From Planctomycetota bacterium (lineage in GTDB: Bacteria; Planctomycetota; UBA1135; GCA-002686595), in contig VGYZ01000001.1 in the NCBI GenBank assembly GCA_016872795.1, positions 1-64,000 of the forward strand: a DNA stretch of 64,000 bases, written 5' to 3'. Made by a program: the position numbers and the translations under genes. This document shows, piece after piece, positions 45,937-56,511 of this stretch (within the stretch, counting starts at the first letter, position 1; the number at the start of each line of letters is the position of its first letter). A model generated the notes under the pieces. The model made no database searches and was not told where the DNA came from. It saw nothing but the letters and a program-made list of their open reading frames with translations.

Positions 45937-48222
45937 ATGCACGCTCTGGCGCTCTCGGGGCTCCTCGCGCTGCCCCTGGCGGGGGTGCGGAGCGACCCGT
46001 CGCCGCAGGCGCCGCGCGGCGCCGCGCTCGAGCTGCTCGGCAACCGTGTGGACTACCAGATCGATGCGCGCGTCGACACCGCGACGATGACCCTCGAGGG
46101 GCGCGAGCGCGTGCGCTTCACGAATCGCACGGCGGTGGCGACGGACGAGCTGTGGCTGCACCTGTATTGGAATGCGTTTTCGAGCAACCGCTCGACGCAC
46201 CTCGTCGAGTCGGGCGGCAAGCTGCGCGGCGTCGAGATCGACTCGGGCTGGGGCTGGCAGCGCGTCACGGCGCTGCGTGCGCTCGACGCGGACCTGCTCG
46301 GCGCGCTCACGATCGAGACGCCCGACGACGAGAACGCGGACGACCGCACGGTGGTGCGCTGCCGGCTGCCGCGCGCCATCGCGCCGGGCGAGACGCTCGA
46401 GATCGAGCTCGGATGGAGCGCGAAGATTCCGCGCGTCCGCCGCCGCACCGGCCACAAGGGCGACTTCCTGTTCATGGCCCAGTGGTTTCCCAAGCTCGGC
46501 GTGTTCGAGGGCGAGCGCGGCTGGAACTGCCACCAGTTCCATGCGTCGACGGAGTTCTTCAGCGACTGGGGAACCTACGACATCACGCTCGACCTGCCTG
46601 CGGAGTACGAGGGCAAGATCGCGGCCACCGGCGTGCTCGCCGAGCCCGCGACGCGCGCGGACGGACGCGTGCGGGCGCGCTTCGTGGCGCCTTCGCTGAC
46701 CGATCGCGAGCGTCTCGATGCGACCGGGCGCGTGCCGTGGGTGCACGACTTCGCGTGGAGCGCGGATCCCGACTTCAAGCCGCGCACGCGCACATTCCAC
46801 TTCGACGAGTGGCGCTCGCGCTTCGACACCGAGGTGGCGTTCGTGCAGGGTGCGCTCGGCGCGGACAAGAACCTGCGCCTGCGCGATGTCGAGGTGACGG
46901 TGCTCGTCCAGCCCGAGCGCGAGCGCCAGTGGGAACGCCACTACGAGGCGACCTGCGCCGCGCTGTTCTTCTACGGCCTGTGGTTCGGCGAATATCCGCT
47001 GAGCCACATCACCGTCGTCGATCCGGCCTGGGGCGCGAGCGCGGCGGGCGGCATGGAGTATCCGGCGCTCTTCACCGCCGGTACGCGGCTCTTCGCCACG
47101 CCCTCGATGCACACGCCCGAGGGCGTCGTCGTGCACGAGGCAGGTCACCAATTCTGGTACGGACTCGTCGGCAACAACGAGTTCGAGTCGGGCTGGCTCG
47201 ACGAGGGCTTCAATTCGTTCTCGGACTCCGAGACCCTCTCGCGCGCCTTCGGCAACTCGCTGGCGGCGACATGGTACTCGAGCCTGCCCGTCGAGCGCGT
47301 GGCGCCGGTGCCCGGAATCGGCGCTGCGGGCGTCGCGGCGGCGCTCTCGGCCCGTCGCATCCCGCTGCCGTGGGTCGACTGGGAGCTCCAGCCGCTCGCC
47401 ACGGGCGGTGGCGTCGAGTGGTGGCGCGACCAACCGCTGTTGGGCTTCACGCGCGCGCGCAGCGATCCACGCGCGAACGACCGCACCCGCGCGCTGACGG
47501 ATCCCGCGCGCGATCCGATCGACACGCTCGGCTTCCGGCACCTCGACCAGCGCTCCTACGCGCAAAACAGCTATCCGCGCACGGCCGTCGCGCTGCGCAC
47601 GCTCTCGGGCCTCGTCGGGCGCGAGCGCTTCGTGCAAGGCATGCGGCACTACGCGGAGAAGTGGCGCTATCGCCATCCCAAACCGCAGGACTTCTTCGAC
47701 ACATTCTCCGCCGGAGCTGGCGTCGATGTGCGCTGGTTCTTCGAGGAAGTCTTCCGCGGAACGGGCACGCTCGACTGGAGCGTGTCGGTCGAGCAGCGGC
47801 GCGAGCAGGACGCGCGCGGATTCGCGCAGGCGGACGCGCTGGCCGAGTGGAGCGAGCGGCCCAAGGTCGAGCGCGCCAAGGGCGAGCAGGCGCCGTGGCG
47901 CACGACCGTCATGCTGCTGCGGCGCGGCGAGCTCCGCTTGCCCGTCGAGGTCGAGCTCGTGTTCGACGACGGCACGCGCGAGCGGCACGAGTGGACGCGC
48001 GAGGCGCAGGGCGAGCGGCGCTGGTGGAAGCTCGAGCTCTCGGGTGCGCGCAAGCTCGTCTCGGCGCGCATCGATCCGGAGCGTCGCTACCAGCTCGATC
48101 TCGACCGTTCGAACGACGCGTGGCACCACGAGGAAGACGAGCTCGCGCCGTTGCGCTGGAGCGAGCGCGCGTTCGCGCACTGGCTGTCGCTGCTCTTCTG
48201 GCAAGCGGGGATCGGCGGATGA
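45937..48222 (+). CDS. M1-family metallopeptidase, exported
   Basis: VVHEAGHQFWYGLVGNNEFESGWLDEGFNSF (HExxH...E); signal MHALALSGLLALPLAGVRS. Confidence 0.9.
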   Translation: MHALALSGLLALPLAGVRSDPSPQAPRGAALELLGNRVDYQIDARVDTATMTLEGRERVRFTNRTAVATDELWLHLYWNAFSSNRSTHLVESGGKLRGVEIDSGWGWQRVTALRALDADLLGALTIETPDDENADDRTVVRCRLPRAIAPGETLEIELGWSAKIPRVRRRTGHKGDFLFMAQWFPKLGVFEGERGWNCHQFHASTEFFSDWGTYDITLDLPAEYEGKIAATGVLAEPATRADGRVRARFVAPSLTDRERLDATGRVPWVHDFAWSADPDFKPRTRTFHFDEWRSRFDTEVAFVQGALGADKNLRLRDVEVTVLVQPERERQWERHYEATCAALFFYGLWFGEYPLSHITVVDPAWGASAAGGMEYPALFTAGTRLFATPSMHTPEGVVVHEAGHQFWYGLVGNNEFESGWLDEGFNSFSDSETLSRAFGNSLAATWYSSLPVERVAPVPGIGAAGVAAALSARRIPLPWVDWELQPLATGGGVEWWRDQPLLGFTRARSDPRANDRTRALTDPARDPIDTLGFRHLDQRSYAQNSYPRTAVALRTLSGLVGRERFVQGMRHYAEKWRYRHPKPQDFFDTFSAGAGVDVRWFFEEVFRGTGTLDWSVSVEQRREQDARGFAQADALAEWSERPKVERAKGEQAPWRTTVMLLRRGELRLPVEVELVFDDGTRERHEWTREAQGERRWWKLELSGARKLVSARIDPERRYQLDLDRSNDAWHHEEDELAPLRWSERAFAHWLSLLFWQAGIGG

Positions 48223-49268
48223 ACGGCTTTCAGGATCCCCGCGACCAGGATCCGCGCGAGCCCGAGCTGCCGCGCTGGATCTTCCTGCACGCCCTGCGAG
48301 TCACGATCGGGCGCACGCCGGTGTGGCTCGTCTCGGCCTCGTTCGTCGCGCTGCTCGCGCTGGCGCAGGCCTTGCCGTGGCTCGCGTGGTTCGATCGCGC
48401 GATCGGACCCGGCTACGCGCCCGGCGAGCTGCTCGTCGAGTTGCACGAGGACTTCCGTTTCGACCAGCGCGCCTCGAAGGCCGCGCTCGACGCCTCGACG
48501 CAGGCCGCGGGCGGCGCGCTCGCGTTGCTCGCCATGCTAATCGGCGTCTTCAGCGCCGGCGGCTGGCTGCAGGTGTTCCTCGAGCGCACCGAGGGCGAGA
48601 GCGTGCGCAAGTTCTTCTACGGAGGAGCGCGCTTCTTCTTGCGCTTCGCGCGCGTGCTCGTCGTCACGCTCGCCGTGTTGTCCTTGCTGCGCTGGGTCCT
48701 GCACGGTTGGCCGTGGGAGTGGCTCGTGCTCAAGACGCTGTGCGGGCTCGAGAAGCCGGACCTCGAGCTGTTCGAGAGCGAGCGTCATGCGCGCGCCGTC
48801 GAGCTCTCGCAGGCGGGGCTGCACGCGCTGGGATTTGCGCTCGTGATGGCGTGGGCCGACTTCACGCGCACGCGTCTCGCGTTCCATGGCACGCGCTCGG
48901 CGGTGTGGGCTGGACTGTGCACCGCGTGGGCCATGCTGCGCCATCCGATTCGCATGCTGCGGCCGCTGGCGCTGCTCTTCGCGATCGAGAGCGCGGTGCT
49001 CGCCGCAGGCTGGCTCGCCGTCGCGCAGCTCGAGGGCCTGTTCGGCCCGGATTCGACACGCTGGAGCGTGTTCGCGCTGCTTGCCGTCACGCTCGGCGTG
49101 CACCTCGGTCGCACGATCGTGCGCGGCGCGCGCTACTCGGCCTGCGTGCTCGCCACGCGCGATGTCGTGCGCCCCCTGAGCCGCCCCGACCCGTGGAAGC
49201 GCTCGATCGGCGGGCCCGGCGGGCCGCGCTATCCCATCGACGGCGACGAGTACACGGTCTCGATGTAG
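48219..49268 (+). CDS. multi-TM membrane protein, hypothetical
   Basis: Several hydrophobic helices; ATGA overlap with the M1 peptidase. Confidence 0.7.
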   Translation: MNGFQDPRDQDPREPELPRWIFLHALRVTIGRTPVWLVSASFVALLALAQALPWLAWFDRAIGPGYAPGELLVELHEDFRFDQRASKAALDASTQAAGGALALLAMLIGVFSAGGWLQVFLERTEGESVRKFFYGGARFFLRFARVLVVTLAVLSLLRWVLHGWPWEWLVLKTLCGLEKPDLELFESERHARAVELSQAGLHALGFALVMAWADFTRTRLAFHGTRSAVWAGLCTAWAMLRHPIRMLRPLALLFAIESAVLAAGWLAVAQLEGLFGPDSTRWSVFALLAVTLGVHLGRTIVRGARYSACVLATRDVVRPLSRPDPWKRSIGGPGGPRYPIDGDEYTVSM

Positions 49269-49345
49269 CGCCGCGGACAAGGGCGTCGCCCGCCGATGCA
49301 GGACACGCGGGTGGGCGGCGGATGGCGGCCGGCGCTCGGGAGCGC

Positions 49346-50530
49346 TCAGGGCAGGCGCGGGACCTCGACTTCCGTGATGGCGCCGGTGAGCGCCTCTTCG
49401 AGGAAGCGCACGAGATCCTGCTTCTCCTGCAGAGTGAGGTTGAGCTTGAAGACCTTCTTCGAGAGGTACGGGTTGGCGCGGCCCCCCTGGTCGTAGTGCT
49501 CGACCACTTCGCGCAGCGTCGGGAGCGAGCCATCGTGCATGTACGGCGCGGTCAGTGCGATGTTGCGGAGCGTCGGCGTGCGGAAGGCGCCCTTGTCGGC
49601 CTCGACTTTGGTCTGCGTGAAGCGGCCGAGGTCGGGCTCCTTCTTGTCCATGCCGATGCCGATGTTGTGGAACAGCTCGTCGGTCAGGTCCTCGCCGACA
49701 TGGCACAGGCTGCAGCTCGCCTTGCCGAAGTAGAGCTCGCGGCCGCGCTCGGCGGACGGGCTCATGCGATGCTCGCGCTCCTGCTCGAGGATCTTTTCCG
49801 CCTTGGCCTTGAAGGCTGCGTCCTGCTCCTCGGCCGGATCCCAGTCGAAGAGCGGCTTGGCGGCCTCGTAGTAGTCGTTCTTGCTCGCGCCCGAGACGAT
49901 CGTGCGCTCGAAGGCTGCGATCGCCTTGCCGATGCGATCGGGGTTCGCCCCTCCGCCAAAGACCCGCTCGAACTGCAGCTTGTAGCCGGGGATCGAGTTC
50001 AGCAGCGTCGAGGCTTCTTCGGTCGAGAAGCCCATCTCGATCGGGTTCCCGATCGGGCCGACGGCCTGCTCTTCGAGGCTCGCGGCGCGGCCATCCCAGA
50101 ACTGCGTCTTGCCGAGTACGCGGTTGATCACGGTCGGCGCGCTGCGGCCGCCCTTCTGGCCCTTGATGCCGGTCGAGACCGGGTCGCAGTCGGTCCAGCC
50201 GCGCGCCGGGTCGTGGCAGGTGGCGCAGGAGACCGTGCCGTCGCGCGAGAGTCGTTTGTCGAAGTAGAGCTGGCGGCCGAGCTCGACCTTGGCCGGAGTG
50301 AGCGGGTTGTCGGCCGGGATGACCTTGGCGAGGTCGGTCGTGAGGCCGAGGTGGCCTTCGGGGACGAAGGGCGTGTGGGCATTCGCGGCGGCGAGCGCGG
50401 TCTCGATTTCTTTCAGCGGCAGGGTGCCGGGGACGGCGCGGTCGTCGGTGCGGCCCGAGATCTGGTGCTGGAAGGCCAGCGCGCTGGCGCCGCCGGCGAG
50501 GGTGAGGGCGGTGAGGAGGAGCGGTTTCAC
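49346..50530 (-). CDS. di-heme cytochrome c peroxidase, MauG/CcpA family
   Basis: Two CXXCH motifs (CATCH, CSLCH); GRQLYFDKRLSRDGTVSCATCHDPARGWTD; RTPTLRNIALTAPYMHDGSLPTLREVVEHYDQGG. Confidence 0.92.
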   Translation of the reverse strand: MKPLLLTALTLAGGASALAFQHQISGRTDDRAVPGTLPLKEIETALAAANAHTPFVPEGHLGLTTDLAKVIPADNPLTPAKVELGRQLYFDKRLSRDGTVSCATCHDPARGWTDCDPVSTGIKGQKGGRSAPTVINRVLGKTQFWDGRAASLEEQAVGPIGNPIEMGFSTEEASTLLNSIPGYKLQFERVFGGGANPDRIGKAIAAFERTIVSGASKNDYYEAAKPLFDWDPAEEQDAAFKAKAEKILEQEREHRMSPSAERGRELYFGKASCSLCHVGEDLTDELFHNIGIGMDKKEPDLGRFTQTKVEADKGAFRTPTLRNIALTAPYMHDGSLPTLREVVEHYDQGGRANPYLSKKVFKLNLTLQEKQDLVRFLEEALTGAITEVEVPRLP

Positions 50531-50650
50531 GATGGATGCGGGTCGGTAGGTTGGTGATGCGAACAGCGCCCATCGTAGGCAGCAACCTGGGCCCGTGGCA
50601 TGGGCCACTCGCCGGTTCGTGGTACGCAGGAGGGCTCCGACTGGGTCGGA

Positions 50651-51352
50651 TCAGTCCAAGTCGACCGGCAGGCGGCGCGCGACCTCGATCGAGTCGGGGG
50701 TGACCCGGTGCGCGTAGGCGAGCAGCTCGACTCCGGCCCTGGCGGCGGCGCGCAGGGCGGCGGCGTAGTCGGGATCGATCTCGTGGGCCGGGCGGAAGCG
50801 CGTGACATCGTCGCGGCTGACGAAGAAGAACTGCACGGCGCGATCACCGCGGCGGACCTGCGCCGCGAGTTCTTCGAGGTGCTTGCGCCCGCGCTCGGTC
50901 ACGGCGTCGGGGAACGCGGCCACGCCATCGATCGCGTAAGTGGTGTTTTTCACTTCGACCCAGCAGCGCTCGCCCTTCGCGCTCGTGAGCAAGAGGTCGA
51001 TGCGGCTGTTGACGCCGTACTTCACCTCGCGCCTTGCCTCCGCGTAGCCCGCGAGCTCGGGGATCGCGCCCGCGCGCACATGCTCGTATGTGGCTTGATT
51101 CGGCAGGCTCGTGTCGACATTGACCCATGTCGTGCCGACGCGGATCGACTGGAACACATGGCGCAGCTTGCGCCCGGGGTTCTGCGTGTCGCGCAGGATC
51201 GCGGGGCGACCTTCCTCGAGGCAGGTCTTCAGGCTCCCCGTGTTCGGGCAGTGCGCGACCACCACCGAGCCGTCTTGAAGCTCGACATCGGTGAAGAAGC
51301 GCTTGTAGCGACGGAGGAATGTGCCTTCGACGACCGGGAGCTCGATGTGCAT
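50651..51352 (-). CDS. sfsA: sugar fermentation stimulation protein SfsA
   Basis: EGTFLRRYKRFFTDVEL...VVAHCPNTGSLKTCLEEGRPAILRDTQNPGRKL...RIDLLLTSAKGERCWVEVKNTTYA. Confidence 0.95.
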   Translation of the reverse strand: MHIELPVVEGTFLRRYKRFFTDVELQDGSVVVAHCPNTGSLKTCLEEGRPAILRDTQNPGRKLRHVFQSIRVGTTWVNVDTSLPNQATYEHVRAGAIPELAGYAEARREVKYGVNSRIDLLLTSAKGERCWVEVKNTTYAIDGVAAFPDAVTERGRKHLEELAAQVRRGDRAVQFFFVSRDDVTRFRPAHEIDPDYAAALRAAARAGVELLAYAHRVTPDSIEVARRLPVDLD

Positions 51353-51403
51353 GGGGAGGGAGCGGCGGCGAGCCGGTCGCGCACGGTAGCAGGACGGCCC
51401 GCC

Positions 51404-54394
51404 TCAGCGCGCGGGATCGGGCTTCGCGCTCTCGATTCGCTGCAGGACCGCGAGCGCGTGTCGCCGCGTGCGCTGGAACAGCGCGCTCTCGCTCCCGATC
51501 GCGGTGCGCAGGTGCACCGCGGCGTTCTCGAGCCGCGCGCGCGCGTCCGCGCTCGGCATGCGGGCCTGCAGCGCGATCTCCTGCTGGAAGGCGAGCATGA
51601 CCAGGCGCCACAATTCGTACATGCGCGAGTCGGGTCGGCCGAGCGCCTGCGCGATGAGCTCGAGCGCGCGCTGATGGTCGCCGCTTTCGAGCTCGAGCTC
51701 GAGGGCCACGAACAGGCCGTAGTCGGCACCGTGCTCGCACAGGTCGGTCCCGACGCGCGCGAGCTCGCGCCGCGCACCGGCGGTGTCGCCGCGCTCGAGT
51801 CGCTCGAACGCGAGCAGCGAGAGCGCGCGCAGGCGAATCGCCGCGCGATCGACCGGCGAGAAGCGCGCCTCGCTCGCCAGTGCCTCGAGTCGCTCCGTGC
51901 GCTCGGAGAGGGACCCGACATGCGCTGCCATCTGCGCCGCCGTGAGCCACGCGAACAGCGGGCGCGGGTGGTTGTCGCCGAGGCGCGCGTGCACCGCCTG
52001 TGCGGAGCGCTCGAGTCGCTCGTAGGCAAGGGCGCCGCGGCCCAGCCGCAGCTCGACATCGGCTGCCGAGCGCGCCGAATACATCGACATCGGGTGCTCG
52101 GCGCCCAGCTCGCTCGCGAGGATCGTGCCCGCCGTGTCGAGATCGATCAGCGCGGCCTCGAGCTCTCCCAGCGTGCCTCGCAGACTGCCGAGCATCGCGA
52201 GCTGCTCGGCATAGCGCGGGCTGTGCTCGCCGAAGGCGCGCCGAGCCAGTTCGGTGCCTTCCTCGAGCAGGGCTCGCCGCGAACGCCAGTCCGTCGTCGG
52301 CATCGCGGAGATCAGTAAGTCGACCGTGCGGTCGCGCCCCACATTCCAGTCGCTACTTTCGGCCCGCAAGTGCGCGAGCTCGAGCGCGGCCCAGCCGCTC
52401 GTCGGCGCAGTACGCTGCAGCTTGGCGTGGAACGCCAACGAGTCGAGCACGGCCACGCGCAGTTCGCGGTCATCGGGCCGCTCGAGCTCGAGCGCGGACC
52501 AAGCGTCGTAGATCAGCGGGAGCGCCGAGTCGTACGCGTTGAAGTTGCTGTAGGCGTTGGCGATTTGCAGCTGCGCGAGCAGGGTGCTCTTGTGCGACGG
52601 GCTGCGGGCGCAGGCGTAGATCTCGCGCGCTTCCTCGAGCTGGGCGACGCCCTGATCCGTCAGGCCCGCGAGCCGGCGGATCGAACCCAAGAGCGCCAGC
52701 GCGTCGCCGGTGCGAACATCGTCGGGCTCATGGAGCACGCGCCGCACCGCCAGTGCGCGCTCGGCGAGCGGCAGCGCGTCCTCGTACAGGCCGAGCCCGC
52801 GAAACGATTCGGCCATGCGCTCCAGCAGGCGCGCGCGCAGCTCGGGCTGGTCGGCGAGCTCGCGCTCGATGCGCGAGACGCCGCGCCGCAGGAGCTCCGC
52901 CGCCGTCGGCGGCCGGCCCTGCTCGCGCGCCGGGTCGGCCGAGCCGAAAATGTCGGCAAGAAATCCGGCCACGATCTCGGAGTCGCGCGCCTCGAGCTCC
53001 GCGCGCTCGCGCTCGAGCACGGCGGACTCGCGCGCCTCGTTGGCCTCGGTCCGGGCTCGCGATTCCGAGTCGAGCGCGCGCTCGAGCTCGCCGCCGTAGC
53101 GCAGCTGCTGCAAGTACAGAAGCATCGGCACGCCGACCAGCGCGACCGCAGCGAACAGCGAAGCCATGGTGGTCGTCGGGTGGCGCGTCACCCAGCGCAG
53201 CGCGCGCGCTGCGGTGGACGGCGGCCGCGCGGCGATCGGCTCGCGCTCGAGCACGCGCTTGAGGTCGAGCGCGAAGTCCTGCATCGAGGCGTAGCGCCGT
53301 CCGCGCTCGCCGTCGATCGCCTTGAGGCACACGATCTCGAGGTCGTGCGAGACGCGCGGATTGCGCACGCGAATCGGCGCCACCGTGCCCTCGCGAATCG
53401 CCGCGCGCACTTCCTCGGCCGTCTTTCCGGAGTAGGGCACCTGCAGCGTCAGCAGCTCGTAGAGCGTCACGCCGAGCGAGTACACATCCGTGCGCCCGTC
53501 GATTTCGTCGATGCGACCGTCGATCTGCTCGGGCGCCATGTAGAGCACGGAGCCCACCGCGGTGCCGTATGTGGTCATGCGCATGTCGGCGCCCGCGCTG
53601 GCGAGGCCGAAATCGAGCAGGACGACGCGGCCGGCCGGAGTGATCGCGATGTTCGAGGGCTTGATGTCGCGGTGCAGCACGCCGCGCATGTGCGCGTGAG
53701 AGAGTGCGTCCGCGATGCGGAAGACCGTGCGCGCGCAGGCGTCGGACCAGCTCGCGTCGAACAGCCGGCGCGTCGCTTCGTTGTCCTCGACCTGCTCGAA
53801 ACCGGAGCCGCCGAGCACGGCCTCGCGCAGATTTTCGCCGCGCAGGCTCTCGGGCGCGCGCGTCTCGAGCATCGTGAGCACATCCGCGAGGCTCGCGCCG
53901 CGCACGAGCTCCATCGCGTAGAACGGGATGCCGCGCTCCTCGCCGACGGTGTAGATCGAGACGATCGCGGGGTGCTGCAGCTTGGCGACGGCCTCGGTCT
54001 CGCGGCGGAAGCGCTCGCGCGCGCGCGGAAAGTAGAGGTGCTCCGGGCGGATCAGCTTGAGTGCGACGGTGCGTCCGAGCTTCTCCTGCAGCGCCTCGTA
54101 CACCACGCCCATGCCGCCGCCGCCGAGCCGCCGCACGAGCTGGAAGTCGCCGAGGCGCTCGGGGAATTCGTCGGCGTCCGCGCGCAGGCCATCGACGAGC
54201 CCCATCTGCAGCAGGATCCCCATGCGCTCGCGAATCTCGGCCATGTGCTCGGGGTGCGCGCGGCACAGGGCCTCGATCGCGCCGTGGTTGCCGCGTGCAA
54301 GTTCTTCCATGCACTCGACCAGCAGGTGGCCGACGGGATCGGCCGGGTCGGGGCGCAGGGCGGGGTCGCTGGACACCATGGCGAGGGCCTCCAC
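51404..54394 (-). CDS. Ser/Thr protein kinase with TPR-like C-terminal region (start may be ~54379)
   Basis: VRRLGGGGMGVVYEALQEKLGRTVALKLI; VLHRDIKPSNIAITPAGRVVLLDFGLA; TM HPTTTMASLFAAVALVGVPMLLYLQ. Confidence 0.94.
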   Translation of the reverse strand: MEALAMVSSDPALRPDPADPVGHLLVECMEELARGNHGAIEALCRAHPEHMAEIRERMGILLQMGLVDGLRADADEFPERLGDFQLVRRLGGGGMGVVYEALQEKLGRTVALKLIRPEHLYFPRARERFRRETEAVAKLQHPAIVSIYTVGEERGIPFYAMELVRGASLADVLTMLETRAPESLRGENLREAVLGGSGFEQVEDNEATRRLFDASWSDACARTVFRIADALSHAHMRGVLHRDIKPSNIAITPAGRVVLLDFGLASAGADMRMTTYGTAVGSVLYMAPEQIDGRIDEIDGRTDVYSLGVTLYELLTLQVPYSGKTAEEVRAAIREGTVAPIRVRNPRVSHDLEIVCLKAIDGERGRRYASMQDFALDLKRVLEREPIAARPPSTAARALRWVTRHPTTTMASLFAAVALVGVPMLLYLQQLRYGGELERALDSESRARTEANEARESAVLERERAELEARDSEIVAGFLADIFGSADPAREQGRPPTAAELLRRGVSRIERELADQPELRARLLERMAESFRGLGLYEDALPLAERALAVRRVLHEPDDVRTGDALALLGSIRRLAGLTDQGVAQLEEAREIYACARSPSHKSTLLAQLQIANAYSNFNAYDSALPLIYDAWSALELERPDDRELRVAVLDSLAFHAKLQRTAPTSGWAALELAHLRAESSDWNVGRDRTVDLLISAMPTTDWRSRRALLEEGTELARRAFGEHSPRYAEQLAMLGSLRGTLGELEAALIDLDTAGTILASELGAEHPMSMYSARSAADVELRLGRGALAYERLERSAQAVHARLGDNHPRPLFAWLTAAQMAAHVGSLSERTERLEALASEARFSPVDRAAIRLRALSLLAFERLERGDTAGARRELARVGTDLCEHGADYGLFVALELELESGDHQRALELIAQALGRPDSRMYELWRLVMLAFQQEIALQARMPSADARARLENAAVHLRTAIGSESALFQRTRRHALAVLQRIESAKPDPAR

Positions 54395-54465
54395 TATGGC
54401 ATGGAACGCGCTCGCGCGGCCTGCGCCCCGACTTCGCGAGCCGGGGGTAGGATCGGGAGGAATTC

Positions 54466-55047
54466 ATGGACGATCGATCCGACGAGGAACCTCCGATCGA
54501 GGATCTGCTGGAGCGGCACCTGCCGTCGCTGCGGGCCTACATGCGCCGCAACCTCGACGCCGGGCTCGCCGATCGCGAGTCGACTTCGGATCTCGTGCAG
54601 TCGGTGTGTCGCGAAGTGCTGCAGAGCCGCGGCAAGTTCCAGTTCCGCGGCGACGCTGCGTTCCAGCGCTGGCTGCTGCAGGTCGCGTTGCACAAGCTGA
54701 TGGACCGACGCCGCTTCTGGCGCGCTCGCAAGCGCGAAGGCCTCAAGGTCGAGGGGCAGCCGGGTTCGCTCTCGTGGTCGCAGGACGAGCTCGGTCGGCT
54801 GGCGGTGGCGCTCGGCAGCCCGAGCGCGGAGGTGATGTTGCGCGAGGACCTGCAGCGGCTCGAGGGCGCGCTCGAGCAGCTCTCCGAGTTCGATCGCGAG
54901 GTGATCCGGCTCGTGCGCTTGCAGGGCCTGTCGCACGCGGAGTTCGCCGGTCGCATGGGCTGCACCGAGCCGCAGTCGCGCAAGCGGCTGTTCGAGGCGC
55001 TCGCGCGGCTGTCGCTGCTGCTGCGACGCGGACAGACAGGCTCCTGA
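54466..55047 (+). CDS. RNA polymerase sigma-70 family (ECF) factor
   Basis: ESTSDLVQSVCREVLQSRGKFQFRGDAAFQRWLLQVALHKLMDRRRFW...SEFDREVIRLVRLQGLSHAEFAGRMGCTEPQSRKRLFEALARL. Confidence 0.92.
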   Translation: MDDRSDEEPPIEDLLERHLPSLRAYMRRNLDAGLADRESTSDLVQSVCREVLQSRGKFQFRGDAAFQRWLLQVALHKLMDRRRFWRARKREGLKVEGQPGSLSWSQDELGRLAVALGSPSAEVMLREDLQRLEGALEQLSEFDREVIRLVRLQGLSHAEFAGRMGCTEPQSRKRLFEALARLSLLLRRGQTGS

Positions 55048-55084
55048 CATTCGCTGCGCGCGGCGCGAGAGTATTCTCGGGCCC

Positions 55085-56476
55085 ATGAAGATCGCCTCGC
55101 TCTCGCTCGCCCTCGTGGCGGCTCTCGCTTCGCACGCTCTCGCACAAGCGCCCTCTGCGCCGACGCTCTCCGTCGAGCGGCCGGGCGACGGCAAGCCGCG
55201 CTGCGGACTCGGCAAGGAGTTTCACGCCGGCCGTCGCGCGGCGTTGCGCGAGTCGCTGAAGAGCGGCGTGGTCGTCGTGCGCGGCCTGCCCGCGACGCGC
55301 GACTACACCGTGTTTCGGCAGGACAAGGTGTTCTGGTACCTGACGGGCGTCGAGAGCCCGGGTGCGTGGCTCCTGATGGACTGCAAGAGCGGGCGTGAGC
55401 TGCTCCTCTTGCCGGACCCCAACCGCATGGAGGAGATGTGGGAGGGCGAGTGCTGGGACGCCGGAGACGAGTGGGTGAAGGAACTCACCGGTTTCGCGGA
55501 AGTGCGCTCGACGCGCGACGCGAGCGAGCTCATCGGCGCGCTGCTCGGAACCACGAAGGAGCTGTGGATCTCGCTGCATCCGAACCTCGCGCTCGCGGGC
55601 GCGGCCGATCGCGCGGGGCCCTACGACCGCGCGCGCAAGAAGGACCCGTTCGATGGGCGCGTCGGCCGCGAGGAGGCCTTCAAGACCAAGTTGATCGAGC
55701 TGTTCGGCGTCGAGCCGAAGGACATGAGCTCGAAGCTGAACGAGCTGCGGCGCGTGAAGCAGCCCGCGGAGCTCGACGCGGCGCGGCGCGCGGGGCGCGC
55801 AGGCGCGCTCGCGATGGTCGAGGCCATGCGCTCGACGCGCGTCGGCGTGGGCGAGTGGGAGCTCGAGGGCCTGATGAGCTGGTTCCAGCTCAAGGAAGGC
55901 GCGGCGGGGCCGGGCTACATGGCGATCGTCGGCTCGGGCGCGAACTCGCTGATCCTGCACTACGGCAACAACAACCGCCGCGCGCAGGACGGCGAGGTCG
56001 TGCTCGTCGACTACGCGCCGGAGCTCGACCACGCGGTGTGCGACATCACGCGCACATGGCCGGTGAACGGTGTGTTCTCGCCGCGGCAGGCGGAGCTCTA
56101 CGACGCAGTGCTCGCGTCGCAGGCGGCCGGCATCGCGGCGGTGAAGCCGGGTCGCACGCTCGGCGACATCGAGAAGGCCTGCAGCGCCGTGCTGCGCGAG
56201 CGCGGCTTCGAGAAGTTCGTGCGCCACGGCGCGTGCCACTTCGTCGGGCTCGAGGTGCACGATGTCGGCGACCAGCGCAAGCCGCTCGTCGAGGGCGCGT
56301 GCTTCACGATCGAGCCGGGGCTGTATGAGCCCGAGACGGGCATTGGCATTCGCATCGAGGATGTCGTGATCGTCACCGCCGAAGGCTGCGAGGTCGTCTC
56401 GGCCGCCGTGCCCAAGGAACGGGCCGTGATCGAGGCCCTGATCGCCGAGGAGGGCGTCCTCGACCGTCTGCGTTGA
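55085..56476 (+). CDS. M24 Xaa-Pro aminopeptidase, exported
   Basis: VVLVDYAPELDHAVCDITRTWPVNGVFSPRQAELYDAVL; HGACHFVGLEVHDVGD; CFTIEPGLYEP. Confidence 0.93.
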   Translation: MKIASLSLALVAALASHALAQAPSAPTLSVERPGDGKPRCGLGKEFHAGRRAALRESLKSGVVVVRGLPATRDYTVFRQDKVFWYLTGVESPGAWLLMDCKSGRELLLLPDPNRMEEMWEGECWDAGDEWVKELTGFAEVRSTRDASELIGALLGTTKELWISLHPNLALAGAADRAGPYDRARKKDPFDGRVGREEAFKTKLIELFGVEPKDMSSKLNELRRVKQPAELDAARRAGRAGALAMVEAMRSTRVGVGEWELEGLMSWFQLKEGAAGPGYMAIVGSGANSLILHYGNNNRRAQDGEVVLVDYAPELDHAVCDITRTWPVNGVFSPRQAELYDAVLASQAAGIAAVKPGRTLGDIEKACSAVLRERGFEKFVRHGACHFVGLEVHDVGDQRKPLVEGACFTIEPGLYEPETGIGIRIEDVVIVTAEGCEVVSAAVPKERAVIEALIAEEGVLDRLR

Positions 56477-56511
56477 GCTTGTGCGCGCCTGCGCCTACAC
56501 TTTTCGCCCCC

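Noticed and set aside
45208-48204. 998-aa minus-strand ORF opposite the M1 peptidase
   Set aside because: Shadow ORF; composition biased, and the overlapping plus-strand frame has clear HExxH and M1 motifs.
45846-49268. 1140-aa plus-strand ORF spanning the M1 peptidase in another frame
   Set aside because: Only its C-terminal part (48219-49268) is a credible membrane protein; the rest is out-of-frame Arg/Ala-rich sequence.
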